In this document: positions 26,897-34,760 of the stretch, one piece after another
Position numbering within the stretch: position 1 is the stretch's first letter
Layout: each line of letters starts with the position of its first letter
From: an uncultured Bacteroidales bacterium
GTDB taxonomy: Bacteria > Bacteroidota > Bacteroidia > Bacteroidales > Muribaculaceae
Assembly (NCBI GenBank): GCA_902792435.1
Contig: CADAZN010000001.1
Span: forward strand, 124,001 to 188,000
Direction of reading: 5' to 3'
DNA: 64,000 bases
The notes under the pieces: generated by a model
What the model saw: only the letters and a program-made list of their open reading frames with translations
Told to the model about the DNA's origin: nothing
Database searches by the model: none
Position numbers and translations under genes: made by a program

Positions 26897-27293
26897 TACC
26901 CCAAGAACTTAAATATCAACCACTTAATCAGTTGCAGACCCATTTTAGCCAATTTCTGACTTTTCACCGCAAAATTAACATAAATAACTGAAATACAATG
27001 TCTTAATTGTCAATATCTTTCAAAATTACTGACCAATTAATAACTATTTTGTGCAATTGGTATGCCTAAAAGCGGCAAAAACACATATCAACTATCTGTT
27101 CATCAAGATATTAAATGCACCCAAAATACAACAAATTTTGAATAATTGGTAAGAAAAAGATTCTTTAAACCAGACACATAAAGCATTATTCTCATGAAAC
27201 AGTGTATCACTAATTTTACAGCTGTTTCTTCCCTAATCTATTAACTATGAAAATATCGCAATTGGAGCAGAAACAAAAGTGATGGAGTTAATA
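26897..27293. other. Decayed DNA with a degraded repeat of the 22.6 kb region
   Basis: No intact gene. Bases 27155-27228 resemble 22620-22697: GATTC, then A(T/C)AAAGCATTA, ATGAAACAG and GCTGTTTCTT occur in the same order, so the 3' end of the short ORF and its terminator hairpin exist here as an eroded second copy (GAAACAG 27196-27202 pairing with CTGTTTC 27222-27228). Confidence 0.5.
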
Positions 27294-27332
27294 TATAAAG
27301 CCCCACTTCAGTATGGAAGTGAGGCTTATATT
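27294..27332. terminator. Terminator after the Panacea operon
   Basis: ATAAAGCCCCACTTC pairs with GAAGTGAGGCTTAT around a six-base loop (AGTATG) with one mismatch; AT-rich on both sides, placed 18 bases after the minus-strand stop at 27350. Confidence 0.75.
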
Positions 27333-27349
27333 AAAAATCATAGAATAAG

Positions 27350-27935
27350 TTAGTTTACGTGACGTGTCACCCCCTTATAACTAAAGCTGTGTAATCCAAA
27401 GTCGTGAGAAATTCTGCCCAAAACGATCCAAGGATTAAGTCCAACTTGATTAGCCCATTTCGTGAATTTGCGTTGAACCATGACTGGGTTCATTTTGACC
27501 TCTGGAGCAGTATCCCATATTTCTTTAGGTATAAGAGCATTCGCAGCGTATTCATTTGCCTCACGCTCTTTGGCATTATTCTTGTTATAATTTTCAATAT
27601 TCATATAACTATAGCTGTCGCCTTGATCATGGTGTCTGAGAAGATGGCATAGTTCGTGTATAACTGAAAAAGCAAAGTTGTCAATGCGGTTATACCTCAT
27701 CGTTACGACAATGCAAGGTTTTCCGTCTTCTATGAAAGAGTAACCATCAACAGATGCCTTTTTCCACCTTATCCACCTTCTTGAAAGCAATACCATAATC
27801 GGATAGAGCAGCAGAGACCCTTGTGATTGTGATTGTGTTTTTATTCTCATTAAAAATAGACCTCAATTCGAGGATAAGATCTTTCTGAAATATTATAGGA
27901 CAAATAATCCGTCTGAACGGCGGACATGCCTCCAT
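27350..27935 (-). pseudogene. Frameshifted, 5'-truncated ImmA/IrrE peptidase
   Basis: Two overlapping frames make one ImmA/IrrE domain. The first (from 27935, MEACPPFRRI...) runs through ILELRSIFNENKN and SDYGIAFKKVDKVEKG before a stop; the other continues as KASVDGYSFIEDGKPCIVV, then FAFSVIHELCHLLRHH (HExxH) and AKEREANEYAANALIP. Joining needs removal of one A from a five-A run at about 27757-27761. The HTH normally preceding this domain in such antitoxins is missing. Either a true pseudogene or, for the frameshift alone, a homopolymer error. Confidence 0.8.
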
Positions 27936-27951
27936 AGAAAAAGGAGAGTGC

Positions 27952-28425
27952 CTATGTGTGTTTCTTTGAGGATGGGCAAACCTCATGTTCAGGATCGACC
28001 CACAACAATTGAAAACTAGAACCTTTCATTATCCCAAGTAACCTAAATTTATTAGAAAGGCGTAATGAGAACACATTAGGAACATCGTCCATGTTAATTT
28101 CTATAAGTCTATCTTGTGCTTGCTTAGAGAGCTTATCAATTGCTATAAAATGGTTGCTTCCCTTATTGTTGTCATGCTTTTGCTTCTTTATTTCATTCCA
28201 GGTCATTGTTTCAAATGATTTGAACTTGTCAAGAATAATAGCCACTTTATTCTGAAAAACACTCATCCCCCACTTCTCAGACGATGCATCAAAAATAGAA
28301 AACAACCATGTTGGGCTGTAGCTATCAAAACTAGCATGCTCTTCTATTATTGGTACTTTTAATGTTGCGTGTTCTTCTATTGCATATTTGGGCACACGCC
28401 TATTTTTCCTCTTGTTCTTTCCCAT
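27952..28425 (-). CDS. Putative toxin of the Panacea module
   Basis: A 157-residue protein whose start overlaps the end of the Panacea gene by 26 bases. The N-terminus is basic (GKNKRKNRRVPKYAIEEHA); residues about 40-75 hold WLFSIFDASSEKWG. The C-terminus FSLRLSNKFRLLGI, then FQLLWVDPEHEVCPSSKKHT, is a pattern found in small proteins beside TA-type antitoxins. Its strand-turn-strand followed by a Trp-Asp-Pro-x-His tail suggests a RelE-like nuclease fold, but I cannot name the family. Toxin role is inferred from the neighbouring antitoxin domain. Confidence 0.55.
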   Translation of the reverse strand: MGKNKRKNRRVPKYAIEEHATLKVPIIEEHASFDSYSPTWLFSIFDASSEKWGMSVFQNKVAIILDKFKSFETMTWNEIKKQKHDNNKGSNHFIAIDKLSKQAQDRLIEINMDDVPNVFSLRLSNKFRLLGIMKGSSFQLLWVDPEHEVCPSSKKHT

Positions 28426-29041
28426 ATAACGATGAATAGTAATCAGCCATTTCTTGTAACGATATTACAACGTGTCCTCTTTCAGAAGGGGCTAGTCCGC
28501 GTCTTGCGTTTTGCCATGGTGCCTCGCGATGCGTCTGGTCTATCAACCATTGTGATGATTTACCGCCATATGCATTAAGTACAATATCGATGTCACTTTT
28601 TTGATCGTTAGTTAATCTATCTGGATTACCAAGAGGGATATCACTAGCACTAATAATATATAAACCTTTATGAAATTGGTATAGCTCACGGATTACGGGA
28701 CCGTTTGCCCAAGCTTCTATGCGTTCGGAAAACAAAGGACGTTCATTCCATACTAGATACCAAGCCTGGCAATAATAAAGTAGTTTTTGGAGTTTCATTG
28801 TGGTGCATCTTGATATTTTTTCCATGATATATGTTGCCACATCAAATACCGAGACCACATCACTCTCAAGTATTAATTGGTGCTCTTTTTCTTGTTTATT
28901 CCAGTCACTTTGATTGCTTGTTGCTGTCCGAGTAATATCATCATATTCACTAAGTCCGATATCGAATTTAACGGGGTGTTTGCTTTTCTGAGTAAGTTGT
29001 TCGTTACTCCTACTCTCAACATCTTGATTATCCATGATCAA
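28400..29041 (-). CDS. Panacea-domain (DUF4065/SocA-like) antitoxin
   Basis: A 213-residue protein. After a charged N-terminal extension of about 60 residues comes the Panacea (DUF4065) domain: VFDVATYIMEKISRCTTMKL, KLLYYCQAWYLVWNERPLF and IEAWANGPVIRELYQFHKG, then a C-terminal helical part ending SLQEMADYYSSLYG. Panacea proteins are known as broadly paired antitoxins that bind diverse toxins directly. The start overlaps the stop of the upstream unknown gene by 4 bases; the candidate toxin follows. The order unknown-antitoxin-toxin is unusual and noted as a finding. Confidence 0.85.
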   Translation of the reverse strand: MIMDNQDVESRSNEQLTQKSKHPVKFDIGLSEYDDITRTATSNQSDWNKQEKEHQLILESDVVSVFDVATYIMEKISRCTTMKLQKLLYYCQAWYLVWNERPLFSERIEAWANGPVIRELYQFHKGLYIISASDIPLGNPDRLTNDQKSDIDIVLNAYGGKSSQWLIDQTHREAPWQNARRGLAPSERGHVVISLQEMADYYSSLYGKEQEEK

Positions 29042-29646
29042 TCTATCTGAATGTTAAACAAATCTTTTAATATGGAAATAGACTGTTCCTTTTTAGTGAT
29101 GACAACGGAATCATCTTCTATAATAGAAACAATGTCTGAGCAACTTGTTACAGGATAGTGGTTGTTAAAGTCAAATTCAAATTTAGTACCTCTTTTAGTT
29201 AGAATTATATTAAGAAACATGTTTTTTTCGCCACCATCTATTGTCCAACGATGTTCTTCTTTAATTACAGCTACCTTTTCCTCATCAAGTTTGGCTGATT
29301 TGAAAAATTTCGACAAATCTTCATCAAGTCCATATTTAAAATTGATGCCGACTGCTGATACAGGAGTATGAGCCAATGAACGTACGATGCACCTTAACAC
29401 ATCTACAATATCTTTCAAATTTGAATTGTCGCCCTTCTCCGCTTTTAGACGCAAACTGTTTTCAGATACAATCACATTTATATTGTTAGCTTTGAAACTA
29501 ATTGATCCATGAGGAACTGCAAACTCTATTTGTAATTTTGCATCACCAAATACATATTTGCTCATCCATTCAGGAGAAAAGACAAATACATTCCATTTGC
29601 CTATAACAACAAGTGTGTCAATATTTTTTACCAAATCATTGAGCAT
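29038..29646 (-). CDS. Unknown protein, first gene of the Panacea operon
   Basis: About 202 residues from the ATG at 29646, starting MLNDLVKNIDTLVVIGKWNV then FVFSPEWMSKYVFGD. A longer frame opens at 29820, but it would run through the promoter and encode an implausible hydrophobic N-terminus. Predicted mostly beta-strand, with conserved-looking SLAHTPVSAVGINFKYG around residue 110-126 and an EEHRWTID segment. No signal peptide or helix. Not recognised. Four-base overlap with the Panacea gene implies coupled translation and a shared system. Confidence 0.6.
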   Translation of the reverse strand: MLNDLVKNIDTLVVIGKWNVFVFSPEWMSKYVFGDAKLQIEFAVPHGSISFKANNINVIVSENSLRLKAEKGDNSNLKDIVDVLRCIVRSLAHTPVSAVGINFKYGLDEDLSKFFKSAKLDEEKVAVIKEEHRWTIDGGEKNMFLNIILTKRGTKFEFDFNNHYPVTSCSDIVSIIEDDSVVITKKEQSISILKDLFNIQID

Positions 29647-29688
29647 GGGTATTATCGTTTTGTTAGTGAATATTGATATTACGTTATG

Positions 29689-29696
29689 CAAATGTA
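29689..29696 (-). promoter_or_regulatory. -7 box for the Panacea operon
   Basis: Minus-strand TACATTTG with expected start near 29682, about 36 bases before the ATG at 29646; this box decides the start of the first gene. No good -33 box. Confidence 0.5.
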
Positions 29697-29958
29697 AATA
29701 AAAACTTAAAATAACTAATCTTTTTATTGCTATATTTAGCATTAATTTGCTAAAAAACAATAAAAAAAGGCAGTAGTAAAGCCTTTTTGACATCAAAAAG
29801 TTCGATGCCTCGAACTCCATGCTATTTCTGTTTTTTTATGAAACCCACTAATTAGTTTGAGTTATTATCGTTATTGGTTTATTCCCCATAAAGTGCCCTT
29901 TATGACAAAGTAGAGCTTAGTAAATATTTTGGATTATTTAAAAAGAAATAAATACTGA
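29697..29958. other. Spacer with a short hairpin
   Basis: AT-rich, no gene after the start correction above. CATAAAG (29887-29893) pairs with CTTTATG (29898-29904) around a four-base loop. Nothing else seen. Confidence 0.4.
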
Positions 29959-30657
29959 GGGAGTTCAACTCGTGAGTATACTCACGAGTTCAAGTTCCAG
30001 GCTCCTGATGGTAAACAGCGAGCAGCTGATGCACTCGACTCCCTGTGTGTGCAGACGTTGGCAAAAAACTATCCCAACAACCGTGCTAATGCATTTCTTG
30101 ATTGGTTTACATATAGCGACAACACCATTGATGGCCAAAGCCAAAAGAAAGCCTATACTCTATTTGAGAGTGAACTGATGAAGATATTAAAACCTGGTGT
30201 CGTTAAGGCTTTACAGCAGATTCATGCTTATCTTTTTGGTGGTCTTTACGATTTTGCTGGTAAGATTCGGACCAAGACCATGTCCAAAGGTAATACCATC
30301 TTTTGCTTGGCATAACATCTCCACAACTATCTGAAAACCGTAGAAAATATGCCCGAAAACACCTTCGATGAGATTATTGATAAGTATGTTGAAATGAACG
30401 CTGCCCACCCCTTTATGGAAGGAAACGGCCGAAGCACTCGCATCTGGCTTGAACTGATTTTAAAAGAACGTTTATGCCTGTGTGTTGATTGGAGTAAGAT
30501 TGAAAAGAAAAATTATTTGAAGGCGATGATTGAAAGTCAAAAGGATAGTAGCAATATCAAGAAGCTGCTCCACAAAGCACTTACTGATAAGATTAACGAT
30601 CGTGAAATTTTTATGAAAGGTATCGACTATTCTTACTACTACGAACAAGATGACTGA
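29959..30657 (+). pseudogene. Fic-domain protein gene, truncated and interrupted by a stop
   Basis: One frame runs from after a TGA at 29956 through THEFKFQAPDGKQRAADALD, YPNNRANAFLDWFTYSDN and IHAYLFGGLYDFAGKIRT to a TAA at 30313-30315, then continues in the same frame as HLHNYLKTVENMPENTFDEI to the Fic active site HPFMEGNGRSTR and KINDREIFMKGID. Fic enzymes transfer AMP or similar groups to proteins. The catalytic motif is intact but separated from the flap region by the stop, and no ATG heads the frame. The N-terminal part resembles the tail of an antirepressor/virulence-type domain often fused to Fic. Treated as a dead gene. Confidence 0.8.
29967..29990. repeat. Perfect 24-bp palindrome
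   Basis: AACTCGTGAG, TATA, then CTCACGAGTT: ten-base arms around a self-complementary TATA centre. It lies at the very start of the Fic remnant, preceded by GAGTTCAA that is repeated just after the palindrome centre. It could be an operator or an old recombination site. Confidence 0.7.
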
Positions 30658-30781
30658 TGAATCGATAACGGAAACTATCGGAGAAAGGGGGGAATCATTG
30701 AGCTATTCTAATGGAAGCGAAACAATTGAAGTTATATTATGGCATTTATTTTTGATCTTGACATTAAAGGACATATAAAAA

Positions 30782-30908
30782 CGTGAGTCTTATAATTTGG
30801 GATTTAAGCACAATTCTCAGTTAGGAGATAATCTTGTCAAATATTGCAAGACCCTCATGGCAAATAACAAAGGTGGCGAGATTGTATTAGGCATAAAAGA
30901 CTCACCAC
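30782..30908 (+). pseudogene. AlbA_2 (Schlafen-type) domain fragment
   Basis: In one frame: ESYNLGFKHNSQLGDNLVKY, then CKTLMANNKGGEIVLGIKDS and PHEP, the start of an AlbA_2/Schlafen ATPase-like nucleic-acid-binding domain, where a conserved F-K segment is followed by MANNxGGxIVxGIxD. The homology stops at about 30905, where istB sequence begins. Only some 40 codons remain. Confidence 0.55.
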
Positions 30909-31196
30909 ATGAGCCGACTACCGAGTTTCTTCGAACGGATCACAAAGACCGACCAGTTCATACTCGATGACTTTGGCATGAAGAGGCTCAACACCGAGCA
31001 GGTACTTGACCTGATGGAAATCATCAAGGAAAGGCACGGCAGACAGGCCACCGCCATCGTCAGCCAGGTTCCCTTCTCAGGTTGGCACGAGACCTTTGAG
31101 AGTAATACCACAGCAACTGACGCGATACTCGATAGAATCATCCACTCGGCAACAAGATTTGATCTTCGTAGCGAAAGTCTCAGAAAAAATACTTAA
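30909..31196 (+). pseudogene. IS21-family istB fragment
   Basis: A 95-residue C-terminal piece of the IS21 transposition helper ATPase: Walker B FILDDFGMKRL, LMEIIKERHGRQATAIVSQV and ILDRIIHSATRFDLRSESLR are typical of IstB. The N-terminal half with Walker A and the transposase istA are gone. It starts abruptly within an AlbA fragment, marking a deletion junction. Confidence 0.8.
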
Positions 31197-31212
31197 TTTT
31201 GCACAATCAAAA

Positions 31213-31244
31213 CTGTAACAGCTTCCACCGATTTGCTGTAACAG
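31213..31244. repeat. Paired CTGTAACAG repeats, probable IS21-remnant end
   Basis: CTGTAACAG occurs at 31213-31221 and 31236-31244, 17-35 bases after the istB stop. Repeated terminal motifs beginning TGT are usual at IS21 ends, so this is probably the element's right end; the matching left end is not present. Confidence 0.45.
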
Positions 31245-31285
31245 TCAGCTCCGTTTTTTACAATTTTAGGATTACTAACATGGTG

Positions 31286-31480
31286 TGTGAAGTAGTTCAC
31301 GTGTCTAGGCGTGAGCTGCTCTTGCACCGTTAGTTGAGTATTCCTAAGCACTCCGATAGGTGTAATCAGTTCACGCCTTTATTGCGCCAGTCGTTGCACA
31401 GGTCACAGTCTAGAACAATCTATTCTTTTTTCCCTGTCAGTAATATAATAAATCTCGCAACTGCCGTAGTGCAACTGCGA
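31286..31480. other. Hairpin-rich non-coding stretch
   Basis: No gene. A nested hairpin at 31307-31378 has an outer 12-bp stem (AGGCGTGAGCTG with CAGTTCACGCCT, one G-T pair), a middle 7-bp stem (TTGCACC 31322-31328 with GGTGTAA 31359-31365) and an inner GAGT/ACTC stem (31336-31339 with 31350-31353). It is preceded by GTGAA/TTCAC (31287-31300) and followed near 31455-31480 by a CTCGCA/TGCGAG hairpin. Could be a structured RNA, an end of a lost mobile element or a protein-binding site. Confidence 0.5.
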
Positions 31481-31519
31481 GTGTTATAAACAGGTTGTTA
31501 ATCACTGTTGAATGTACAA

Positions 31520-32434
31520 TCAGTGTGATATTCTATCAATCAAAAGTCCTAAATGCTTATTAATAAAATTATATGCTATAATAAGAAAAATTGTTCCAAA
31601 TATAATAAGCAAACAGAAACTAATACAATTAAGTTGCCCACAAAATTGTAAAAGAAAAACATGAAATATATATATTTTTAAGCTCTCCTTACTGCAACTA
31701 TCCATAAGGACATCAAAGAATTTAATTTTATGTTGACGAAGAGATACTATGCTGATTGCACACATTGCAAAAAAAAGAGTCCTAATAATTTCAAAACCTT
31801 TATAGTTATAAAAATATGATAGACCAAAGAATAAAAAGAAAGCAAATCCAAACAGCAAACAAAATAAATACTTGTGTTTGTTAAATATGAGATCTAATTT
31901 TTCTTTGTATAAGGAGCATATTACACCTAAAGGAAAACACAAAGTAGCGTTCCACCAGAAGTGTTCAAGACGAGATAAAGATAATAATAAGGTAAATGAT
32001 GTGGTTAGTATAAGTGGTATTATAAACCTATTTCTTGAAAACGAAAATAAATTAGGCAATAATGTAAATAAATATAAAACAAATATTTCTTTTAAAAACC
32101 AAATCCTATTGTTTGAAATAGACAAAGAAAATAGATTAACTATTGAATCGAATAATGATTGGTGAAAAAATAATGTGTCTAATATCCAAATGAATAAAAA
32201 AGGTTTTAGAAATTTAACAAGGTGGTTTAAAAAATAAGATATTGAAATTGGAGAGTTCTTTTTAATCGAGCAGGCCAATCCATATCCAGATATGATAAAG
32301 AATATAGACACGCCCATATAACCCAAACTTGAAAATAGCAAAGATAATATTGATGGGTATGTAATTCAGTATTGAAAAGATGTGAATTGATAAATGTGAT
32401 GTAATACGATAGCAATAATTGACTGTCCCCTTAA
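31520..32434 (-). pseudogene. Acyltransferase-3 family membrane protein, broken near its N-terminus
   Basis: The frame open from 32341 encodes most of an OafA-like acyltransferase (GYMGVSIFFIISGYGLACSI, several membrane helices), but the family's first helix and active-site His lie upstream: LRGQSIIAIVLHHIYQF is read in the same frame from about 32434 to a TGA at 32366-32368. No ATG heads this part. Upstream bases 32435-32450 do not look like the family. The gene was probably an O-acetyltransferase for the adjacent polysaccharide. Confidence 0.7.
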
Positions 32435-32569
32435 AAAGTGGTGTCTGAGCGAGAAAATAACTTTTTGTTTAAATATACTTGATTGTTCTTATCATATATT
32501 TTTTCATGACAATCCATATAGAAATCTCTTGAAAACTATTAAATCTAAATATGAAATAACATAATCTTA

Positions 32570-33562
32570 TCAATAAAGATATTTAAGAAATTGGAATTTA
32601 GAAGATAATTTAACAATCAAATAGGATATTAAAACTGAAAATAATGCTGTTAGCAAAAACATGCTCACTCCTTCTTCCATGTTGCACCACAATCTTAAAA
32701 GACGCATAACAATTCCGTGAGAAAGATATATAATTATTGACATTTTTCTTAAGAACTGTGACACATTCTTGTTTATAGGAAGACTATATGATATAAGTAA
32801 TATAACTATAAGAAAAATAATTGGATACAATGACAAAAATGAATCTGTCATGAGATAATATTGTCTGCATACAAAAATCTCATATATGCCAAATACAATA
32901 AATCCTAACAACACGTATCTTAAATATGAAACTTTTTTTAATAATACATCTTCATTAATTGCAATATATCGTCCAATAACACAAAATGGTATTGCTGCTA
33001 TAAAAGAATTGGAGGCAAAACAAATAGATGTGATCTTTGTAAATATATTCCATACACTGTTATCAAAAAGATGGGCATACGATGCATTTGACACACTTAA
33101 AAAAGCACAAAAAAAGGCAACAGTGTATAAAAGAATATTTGAGCGTTTTGCTAATAAGTAAATAATAAGAGTAGCTTGCCAAGAAGCAGTTATATACCAT
33201 GATGCGTAAAAAGTATTATTTATAAGCAGTCCCCTTGTAAAATATGCCAGACCTTTAAAGAATGATGTATTAAGAAAAAAACGTTCATAAATAAAGGGAA
33301 TTTCTATAATAAACCATACAAGATACAAGAGCAAAAGTCGTTTTATATAACTTGATATTGTTTTTTTACTTTTGAAATAAAAATAACTACCAATTACAAA
33401 GAAAAAAGGAACAGCCACTCTGCATATCGATGTAAACCAATAATCTACATCTGCATTGGACATAAAGGGATGTGCATGAATTGCCACAACCATTAATGAG
33501 GCTATAAACTTAAATAAGTCAACAGAAGTAAGGTTTTTGGAATGAGCCATAAGTATTATCAA
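32570..33562 (-). CDS. Acyltransferase-3 family membrane protein
   Basis: A 330-residue inner-membrane protein with about ten helices; transfers acyl (often acetyl) groups to surface glycans. The N-terminal signature SVDLFKFIASLMVVAIHAHP includes the catalytic histidine; PFFFVIGSYFYFKSK and the late MSIIIYLSHGIVMRLL are also family traits. The ATG at 33550 (MAHSKNLTSV) is likelier than 33562. Last intact gene of the polysaccharide run, 9 bases after the aminotransferase. Strongly AT-rich, suggesting acquired DNA. Confidence 0.85.
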   Translation of the reverse strand: MIILMAHSKNLTSVDLFKFIASLMVVAIHAHPFMSNADVDYWFTSICRVAVPFFFVIGSYFYFKSKKTISSYIKRLLLLYLVWFIIEIPFIYERFFLNTSFFKGLAYFTRGLLINNTFYASWYITASWQATLIIYLLAKRSNILLYTVAFFCAFLSVSNASYAHLFDNSVWNIFTKITSICFASNSFIAAIPFCVIGRYIAINEDVLLKKVSYLRYVLLGFIVFGIYEIFVCRQYYLMTDSFLSLYPIIFLIVILLISYSLPINKNVSQFLRKMSIIIYLSHGIVMRLLRLWCNMEEGVSMFLLTALFSVLISYLIVKLSSKFQFLKYLY

Positions 33563-33571
33563 GAAGCTTTC

Positions 33572-34729
33572 TTATGCATTCTTAATTGTCTCAAGAATAT
33601 AATCAATGTCTTCATCAGTAACCATTGGACCGCTTGGTAGACAAAGACCTTTACAAAATAACTCCTCACTCACTCCGTTTATGTATGCTGGTGTATCCTT
33701 GTAAATAGGCTGCATATGCATAGGCTTCCATAATGGACGAGACTCAATGTTTGCTGCATCAAGAATCTGACGAAGCTGATCATAGTCCATACCGAACTTG
33801 TCAGGTTCTACTATGATAGTGTTCAGCCAATAGTTAGGTTCCATATAGTCTTCTGGAGCAACGTGAACGGTAATACCATCAACATCGGCAAGACCTTCAA
33901 CGTAACGGTCTTTAACATGGATATGGTGAGCAAGATGGTCATCGACGATTGTCATTTGTCCGCGGCCGATACCGGCGCAGATATTGCTCATGCGATAGTT
34001 GTAACCAATGTGCTCATGTTGGTAGTATGGGAACGGTTCGCGGGCTTGAGTGGCATAGAAAAGAATACGCTTGGCAGTCTCCTCATCAGGGCATATGAGA
34101 GCCCCACCGCCACTTGTGGTAATCATCTTGTTTCCGTTGAAGCTCATCACACCATAGTCGCCAAAAGTTCCTACAGCCTGGCCACGATAACGAGAGCCAA
34201 AACCCTCGGCAGCGTCTTCAAGAACAGGAATCTCATAACGCTTAGCAACTTCCATAATCTCATCGATGTAAGCAGGCATACCATAAAGATATACAGGAAT
34301 TATTGCTTTTGGCTTCTTACCATTAGCTATGCGGTCCTTAATAGCATCCTCAAGCAGATTGGGATCCATATTCCAAGTGCCCGGTTCGCTGTCAACAAAC
34401 ACTGGAGTAGCCACTTGATAGGTAACAGGATTAGCACTCGCCGCAAAAGTAAAAGACTGACAAATCACCTCATCGCCAGCCTTAACGCCTAAATTCACAA
34501 GCGCAAGATGAATAGCAGCAGTTCCTGCACTGAGAGCTACTACCTTTTTACTTAGAGTGCGACCATTATCAGGATGGTTGACAAACTCCTCAAGGTCTTT
34601 CTCGAATCCATTAACATTAGGTCCAAGAGGCACCACCCAATTAGTGTCAAATGCCTCTTTGATAAATTTCATTTCCTCGCCCGCTTCACTCATATGAGCC
34701 AAGCAGAGCCATATTCGTTTATTTGTCAT
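33572..34729 (-). CDS. DegT/DnrJ/EryC1/StrS-family sugar aminotransferase
   Basis: PLP enzyme that aminates a nucleotide-linked keto-sugar. 385 residues. PLP-binding region: SAGTAAIHLALVNLG (about residue 64), the cofactor aspartate in IPVLEDAAEGFGSRY (about 172) and the Schiff-base lysine in MSFNGNKMITTSGGGALI (about 202). It resembles PglE/ArnB-type enzymes. The 4,6-dehydratase needed to make its substrate is not in this locus, so it must come from elsewhere. GC content is higher than in the surrounding genes. Confidence 0.92.
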   Translation of the reverse strand: MTNKRIWLCLAHMSEAGEEMKFIKEAFDTNWVVPLGPNVNGFEKDLEEFVNHPDNGRTLSKKVVALSAGTAAIHLALVNLGVKAGDEVICQSFTFAASANPVTYQVATPVFVDSEPGTWNMDPNLLEDAIKDRIANGKKPKAIIPVYLYGMPAYIDEIMEVAKRYEIPVLEDAAEGFGSRYRGQAVGTFGDYGVMSFNGNKMITTSGGGALICPDEETAKRILFYATQAREPFPYYQHEHIGYNYRMSNICAGIGRGQMTIVDDHLAHHIHVKDRYVEGLADVDGITVHVAPEDYMEPNYWLNTIIVEPDKFGMDYDQLRQILDAANIESRPLWKPMHMQPIYKDTPAYINGVSEELFCKGLCLPSGPMVTDEDIDYILETIKNA

Positions 34730-34760
34730 AATATGATATTTAAATGTTTAATGAGCAATG

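Noticed and set aside
29647-29820. Hydrophobic N-terminal extension of the first Panacea-operon gene
   Set aside because: The stretch contains the TACATTTG promoter box and reads like AT-rich spacer; the ATG at 29646 gives a soluble, sensible protein.
31307-31378. Integron attC site
   Set aside because: The stems are long, but the RYYYAAC/GTTRRRY core boxes are not in the right places and no integrase is near.
32435-32460. Insertion-sequence end upstream of the broken acyltransferase
   Set aside because: The GTCCCCTTAAAAAGTGGTGTCTG stretch looks IS-like to the eye, but no matching inverted copy or transposase was found; most of it is still open in the acyltransferase frame.
21172-32500. A complete integrative or conjugative element
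   Set aside because: No integrase, relaxase, tra genes or replication gene; only fragments and small modules.
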